15,853 bases of DNA, taken from positions 1-15,853 of the forward strand of contig JAILMZ010000044.1 in NCBI GenBank assembly GCA_024692105.1, read 5' to 3'. Of the stretch, positions 12,677 through 15,853 are shown piece after piece (within the stretch, counting starts at the first letter, position 1; each line of letters opens with the position of its first letter). Below the pieces are notes generated by a model. The model was not told the origin of the DNA, ran no database searches, and saw only the letters and a program-made list of their open reading frames with translations. The DNA comes from Saccharofermentans sp. (GTDB lineage Bacteria; Bacillota_A; Clostridia; Saccharofermentanales; Saccharofermentanaceae). A program made the position numbers and the translations under genes.

Positions 12677-13234
12677 TTGGTGGATTGGCGTTCGACGTAT
12701 AGTTTCGAGCCGCCTATGGTGAGGTTCCCGATCTGCAATACCTACGATCCGCATCACATGGATAATGATTTCTTTGCTTCAGTTGCACATAAAGTCAATA
12801 AGATACCGGTCGAAAACCCGGTATACAGCGGTGACGATGTTTTGAAATCAAAGAACGAGCAGTTTGCCAAAGATTTCTTCAAGGATAACGGTATTCCGTA
12901 CAAGTATGAACCTGACATTGAAGTAGATAATCCCGAAGGTTTTGTTCCGGATTTTCTTCTGTCGTTATATGAGATTGACCGCTGCATTTATGCTGAGGTC
13001 TGCGGCATGGCCGATTCTTACGAGTATTCTGCCAGGACCGCCCACAAGATTAACTTTTATTCGAAAAACCGCTACCGTCCGGGGCGCGAGATGATCTATG
13101 CATTCATGTATGACAAGAATAACTTCGACGAGGAGTATTTCGCGGCGCAGGTATGGGGCGCTTTTGACACTTTGATCCCCGATAGTGCGCTCGATTGGGA
13201 CAATTGCGTGCCGCCGTGCATTACGGGCAAATAG
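12677..13234 (+). CDS. C-terminal PD-(D/E)XK nuclease-like domain of the split conserved protein
   Basis: The open frame continues to the left to 12572 and has no convincing start of its own (TTG at 12677 lacks a ribosome site), so it is best read as the 3' part of the gene that starts at 12450. Visible landmarks are S-K-N-E-Q, G-I-P-Y-K-Y-E-P-D-I, V-P-D-F-L-L and I-Y-A-E-V-C-G-M-A-D-S-Y-E-Y. These match in order the pattern of a clostridial protein family with a restriction-endonuclease-like fold (S-K-x-E, I-P-Y-x-Y-E, P-D-F, E-x-x-G-M). The E-x-K lysine of active nucleases is not evident. The role of the family is unknown. Codons are more A/T-rich than in neighbouring genes, suggesting acquisition. 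Confidence 0.65.
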   Translation: MVDWRSTYSFEPPMVRFPICNTYDPHHMDNDFFASVAHKVNKIPVENPVYSGDDVLKSKNEQFAKDFFKDNGIPYKYEPDIEVDNPEGFVPDFLLSLYEIDRCIYAEVCGMADSYEYSARTAHKINFYSKNRYRPGREMIYAFMYDKNNFDEEYFAAQVWGAFDTLIPDSALDWDNCVPPCITGK

Positions 13235-13277
13235 ATTCAACGAAAACATCCCTGTGGCAGGGCACTTTCTGTTGAAT
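13235..13277 (+). terminator. Long imperfect hairpin after the split gene
   Basis: ATTCAAC (13235-13241) and GTTGAAT (13271-13277) are perfect inverse copies and extend by GAAA/TTTC with one bulge. Inside is CCCTG-TGG-CAGGG (13250-13262). It begins at the base after the stop codon. There is no T tract, so it may be a weak terminator or an mRNA-stabilising hairpin. A second stem, CCGATA (13298-13303) with TATCGG (13317-13322), follows in the same gap. I see no c-di-GMP riboswitch here although a GGDEF gene follows. Confidence 0.45.
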
Positions 13278-13395
13278 ATCCGCAGGCAATGCATGCCCCG
13301 ATAGTTTACAATTCGTTATCGGTTCATTAATTACACTTCAAAAGTCATATTTTATTATTAACTTGTAGCAAAACGATACCCAAGGGAGACGGACT

Positions 13396-14547
13396 GTGGA
13401 ATTGGACTATACATTCTTCTATGTAGAGGCGAATGTCGTCTGTATCATACTGTTTGCGATCATGCTGTTCCGCGAGATCGGGACGGTCGGCCGCCAGACG
13501 AAGCAGATCTTCTTCATCAACAACGTCATCTGCTACATGCTGTATTTCACCAGCGACATCTTCTGGGTAATGATGCTGCATAACGTATTGCCGCGCACGC
13601 AGTTCTGGTCATCTATAGTTAATTTCGCGAATGCCGTGTTCCTCACAGCCATCGCAGTATTCTGGTTCATATACATCGAGATCTCGCAGAATGCCAAATA
13701 CATCAAGAACGTCAAGAAAAGGATAATCATTTCGATCCCCGTGGCGCTGAATATAATCACCATGGCAGTGCTGTTCCTCTTCTTCCCCTCGGCCGTTCTC
13801 AAGGAAGACTTTACGCTGACCGACACTTACTACTATCTCTTCATCGCAATACCCACGCTGTACATCATTGCAAGTTCAATACGGTCATTTTCCCGCGCGT
13901 TCAAAAGGGAAAACTACGCGGTACGCAGGCAGTACTTGGTTTGCGCCGCATACCCGCTGGTGCTCGTCTTTTTCGGCGTGGTGCAGACACTGTTCTTCAA
14001 TGGAGTGCTGTTCTGTTTCGGCGTCACGATCAACATGATCTACATCTACATCATCTCGCTGGACGACCAGGTCTCGATGGACGAGCTTACGCACCTGAAT
14101 AACCGCACGCAGCTCAAGAAATATCTTGCCACCGAGCACGGACGTCCCGGCGGTGACCGCGACGAGCATTACGTGCTCATGATAGACCTCAACAAGTTCA
14201 AGCAGATCAACGACCAGTTCGGTCACGTCGAAGGCGACATGGCACTGCGCCGCACTGCCGATGCCCTGAAAATGGCCTGCTCTTTCCTGTCGGTCCGCTC
14301 GTTCATCGCGCGTTACGGCGGCGACGAGTTCATCATGATAATCAAGACCGACGACGAAGAAGCGATCAAGGCACTTTGTGCAAACATCAAGAATACTCTG
14401 GTCAGGCTCAACAAGGAAGCCAACCCCGGATACGACCTCACTGCGAGCATCGGCTACGCAAGCTACAGCGGCGACCTCAAGAGTTTCCAGGGCGCGCTCG
14501 CCAAGGCGGACGAGGCGCTGTACGAGGACAAGAAGGCTACTCACTGA
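13396..14547 (+). CDS. Membrane-bound diguanylate cyclase (GGDEF protein)
   Basis: The 383-residue protein has about seven hydrophobic helices in residues 8-221 (roughly 8-25, 37-60, 72-94, 109-130, 145-163, 181-200, 203-221), then a GGDEF domain. The domain begins D-E-L-T-H-L-N-N-R (a variant of D-x-L-T-G-L-x-N-R) and has I-D-L-N-K-F-K-Q-I-N-D, G-H-x-x-G-D, and an intact G-G-D-E-F at 308-312. It should make cyclic di-GMP from GTP in response to a membrane signal. The inhibitory R-x-x-D site that normally precedes G-G-D-E-F is absent (S-V-R-S there), so product inhibition by that route is unlikely. GTG start with GGGAG at 13384-13388. Promoter not clear. Confidence 0.93.
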   Translation: MELDYTFFYVEANVVCIILFAIMLFREIGTVGRQTKQIFFINNVICYMLYFTSDIFWVMMLHNVLPRTQFWSSIVNFANAVFLTAIAVFWFIYIEISQNAKYIKNVKKRIIISIPVALNIITMAVLFLFFPSAVLKEDFTLTDTYYYLFIAIPTLYIIASSIRSFSRAFKRENYAVRRQYLVCAAYPLVLVFFGVVQTLFFNGVLFCFGVTINMIYIYIISLDDQVSMDELTHLNNRTQLKKYLATEHGRPGGDRDEHYVLMIDLNKFKQINDQFGHVEGDMALRRTADALKMACSFLSVRSFIARYGGDEFIMIIKTDDEEAIKALCANIKNTLVRLNKEANPGYDLTASIGYASYSGDLKSFQGALAKADEALYEDKKATH

Positions 14548-14561
14548 TTCGGTCTTTCAAG

Positions 14562-14570
14562 TGTTACAAT
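14562..14570 (+). promoter_or_regulatory. Extended -10 promoter of the DUF4003 gene
   Basis: TGTTACAAT is an extended -10 (TGn plus TACAAT at 14565-14570), 15 nt after the GGDEF stop codon. It predicts a short leader of about 30 nt ahead of the AGGAG at 14596-14600. Confidence 0.5.
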
Positions 14571-14607
14571 AGTTAAGGGAATAATATTGCAACACAGGAG
14601 ACCTACC

Positions 14608-15606
14608 ATGAATCAGGAATTCACTAGTAAACTCGAACTTCTCGCGAACAACAAGAAGGCTGTCGACAAGGCGTTCTCTATGGAGATGGGAATGAGCACT
14701 GCAGTCGCGGCGCTTTTGTATGCGATCGCGGGCCAGGGAGCAGACATTGTAAGGATGCAGGAGTCCCGCAAGATATTAAGGATGAAGAAGAATTTCTTCT
14801 CGGCATTCCGCGATGCATCCGAGCTGTGCGTTCTTGCAAGGATGGCGATGACCGTCGATCCCGAGAGGTACCTCGACGACCTCACGGAAGTCTACAACGT
14901 TTTCTCGCAGGGAAGTTTCTTCGACAACTCCTACATGGTTCTCACCGCCATGATCATCTGCGACAGCGACCGCAAGGCCGACGCGAAACAGCTCAAGGCG
15001 AAAACAGACGAGATCATGCGCCGCATGTCCCAAAAGCACCCCTTCCTCACCGACTCCGAAGACCTCGCACTGGCAGCGCTCCTTGCCATGACAGGGCGTG
15101 ACGTAGGCGACATCATCGACGACATGGAAGAGTGCTACAACTACACAAGGAAAGAGTTAAGACTCGGTGCTGAGGCAAACTCGGTACAGGCACTCTCGCA
15201 GATTATCGCCCTCACGGACGATGACGTAAAGGCGCAGTGCGACAAGGTCGCAGAGATCTTCAACGCATTCAAGGCACAGAAGTCCAAGTTCGGAACATAC
15301 CTCGAGTTCCCTGCCCTCGCTACTCTCATCGACGTCGACATGCCTGCTGACCAGCTCGTAAGCGAGATTATTGAGGCTGCGGCATACCTCAAGGACAGCG
15401 GCGCGTTCGCAGGCATCGAGATAGATGCCAAATCGCGCCTTATGTTCGCGGCAATGCTCGCAAGCGACGTATACGCAACAGGCGGCGAAGGCGTGAACTC
15501 GGCAGGCGCGGCAGTGGTCGCCAACAGCGCCCTTGCAATGATCATCGCAGAGGAAGTCGCGCTCATGCTGCTCATGATGTGCACGACGACAGTGATCAAT
15601 ACTTAA
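14608..15606 (+). CDS. DUF4003 family protein
   Basis: The 332-residue, mostly helical, acidic protein matches by eye the DUF4003 family of Firmicutes: K-A-F-S-M-E near the start, a central H-P-F-L-T-D-S-E-D-L-A-L-A-A-L-L-A segment, and repeated alpha-helical blocks that alternate A-L-L-A-M-type helices. Function of the family is unknown. The C-terminus is hydrophobic (A-L-A-M-I-I-A-E-E-V-A-L-M-L-L-M-M) but without a clear membrane anchor. The start at 14608 is set by AGGAG at 14596-14600; a TTG at 14587 is less likely. It ends before a strong terminator. It has its own promoter, so a link with the GGDEF gene is uncertain. Confidence 0.82.
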   Translation: MNQEFTSKLELLANNKKAVDKAFSMEMGMSTAVAALLYAIAGQGADIVRMQESRKILRMKKNFFSAFRDASELCVLARMAMTVDPERYLDDLTEVYNVFSQGSFFDNSYMVLTAMIICDSDRKADAKQLKAKTDEIMRRMSQKHPFLTDSEDLALAALLAMTGRDVGDIIDDMEECYNYTRKELRLGAEANSVQALSQIIALTDDDVKAQCDKVAEIFNAFKAQKSKFGTYLEFPALATLIDVDMPADQLVSEIIEAAAYLKDSGAFAGIEIDAKSRLMFAAMLASDVYATGGEGVNSAGAAVVANSALAMIIAEEVALMLLMMCTTTVINT

Positions 15607-15629
15607 GGTTTTAGAATATGGATTATGAG

Positions 15630-15655
15630 TCCCCGCCACGCGCGGGGATTTTTTT
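15630..15655 (+). terminator. Rho-independent terminator of the DUF4003 gene
   Basis: TCCCCGC (15630-15636) and GCGGGGA (15642-15648) form a 7-bp GC-rich stem with a 5-nt loop, followed by seven T. Confidence 0.88.
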
Positions 15656-15659
15656 GTGA

Positions 15660-15710
15660 GTCGCTGAAAAGTCGCTGAAAACACCAATTCCAGCGAATTA
15701 TTAGCGAATT
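15660..15710. repeat. Intergenic block of tandem 11-mers with inverted arms
   Basis: GTCGCTGAAAA is perfectly repeated in tandem (15660-15670, 15671-15681). After 9-10 nt AGCGAATT occurs twice, again 11 nt apart (15692-15699, 15703-15710). TCGCTG and CAGCGA are inverse, giving the stem 15672-15677 with 15691-15696 and alternatives using the other copies. This is the same layout as at 1072-1162 and in the TGAGTAAA repeats, with different sequence. Confidence 0.75.
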
Positions 15711-15775
15711 TCGGGTCAAGTCCTAAATTGTGTGTAAATTCATTTTCCTCAAATGCTTTTCCCATTTGTTGGTTG

Positions 15776-15853
15776 TTATGCTATTTCTTTCATGTTTTGT
15801 AACCAGACGGTTCTGTTTTCACGGTATGTCGTTATCGCAGTAATTCTTGCACT
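15776..15853 (-). CDS. Possible 3' end of a minus-strand gene cut by the window edge
   Basis: On the minus strand the frame entering from the window edge encodes 25 residues, including T-T-Y-R-E-N-R-T-V-W-L-Q-N-M-K-E, and stops at TAA (15778-15776). The residue mix looks like coding sequence, but 25 open codons can occur by chance. The repeat block and hairpin at 15660-15710 would lie just downstream. No family can be assigned. The stretch 15711-15775 is AT-rich with nothing else visible. Confidence 0.3.
   Translation of the reverse strand, partial: SARITAITTYRENRTVWLQNMKEIA

Noticed and set aside
13235..13395. Cyclic di-GMP riboswitch upstream of the GGDEF gene
   Set aside because: Hairpins are present but the conserved GEMM core bases and tetraloop receptor are not seen.
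15157..15765. A 202-codon minus-strand frame over the DUF4003 gene end
   Set aside because: It crosses the DUF4003 coding sequence, its terminator and the repeat block; no ribosome site and no domain.

Overview
The window reads as a chromosomal segment of a Gram-positive anaerobe of class Clostridia, probably a gut or rumen lineage. The basis is family content plus signals. Families: TM2 plus DUF2752 membrane proteins, a DUF4003 protein, a Thr-rich-linker lipoprotein and a seven-helix GGDEF protein. Signals: strong GGAGG-type ribosome sites, and repeated use of extended -10 promoters (TGnTATAAT). Genus cannot be fixed from sequence alone. No rRNA, tRNA, CRISPR array, transposase or prophage gene was seen.

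Layout, left to right. (1) 1-1057: an XRE-type repressor fused to a multi-helix membrane domain. It is followed by a block of tandem and inverted 11-mers with terminator hairpins (1072-1162). (2) 1181-2085: an extended -10 promoter, a structured ~150-nt leader holding a possible 10-codon leader peptide, and a class I SAM methyltransferase. (3) 2139-4372, all minus strand: mnmA, then two near-identical TM2 genes that enclose a DUF2752 gene. The TM2 genes are a duplication that includes promoter and terminator. mnmA appears to be leaderless. (4) 4438-7744: a four-gene plus-strand operon (nitroreductase, UlaG-like lactonase, D-2-hydroxyacid dehydrogenase, short-chain dehydrogenase) with overlapping or touching genes. 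The same AT-rich TGAGTAAA palindromic repeat lies on both sides of it. (5) 7883-10051, minus strand: a lipoprotein gene and a zinc-ribbon membrane protein gene in one operon. (6) 10124-12367: a consensus promoter with two tandem 16-bp operators, a phytoene-desaturase-like FAD oxidoreductase and a TetR regulator that probably autoregulates the unit, then a strong terminator. (7) 12450-13234: a PD-(D/E)XK-like conserved protein split by a -1 frameshift. (8) 13396-15655: a membrane diguanylate cyclase and a DUF4003 protein, then a terminator and another block of 11-mer tandem and inverted repeats. A possible minus-strand gene end lies at the window edge.

The items most worth a second look are: the TGAGTAAA repeats bracketing the redox/lactonase operon; the recurring 'two direct 11-mers then inverted arms' architecture, built from unrelated sequences, in several intergenic gaps; the split nuclease-like gene, whose overlap contains an in-frame A_AAA_AAT heptamer; and the leader of the methyltransferase.
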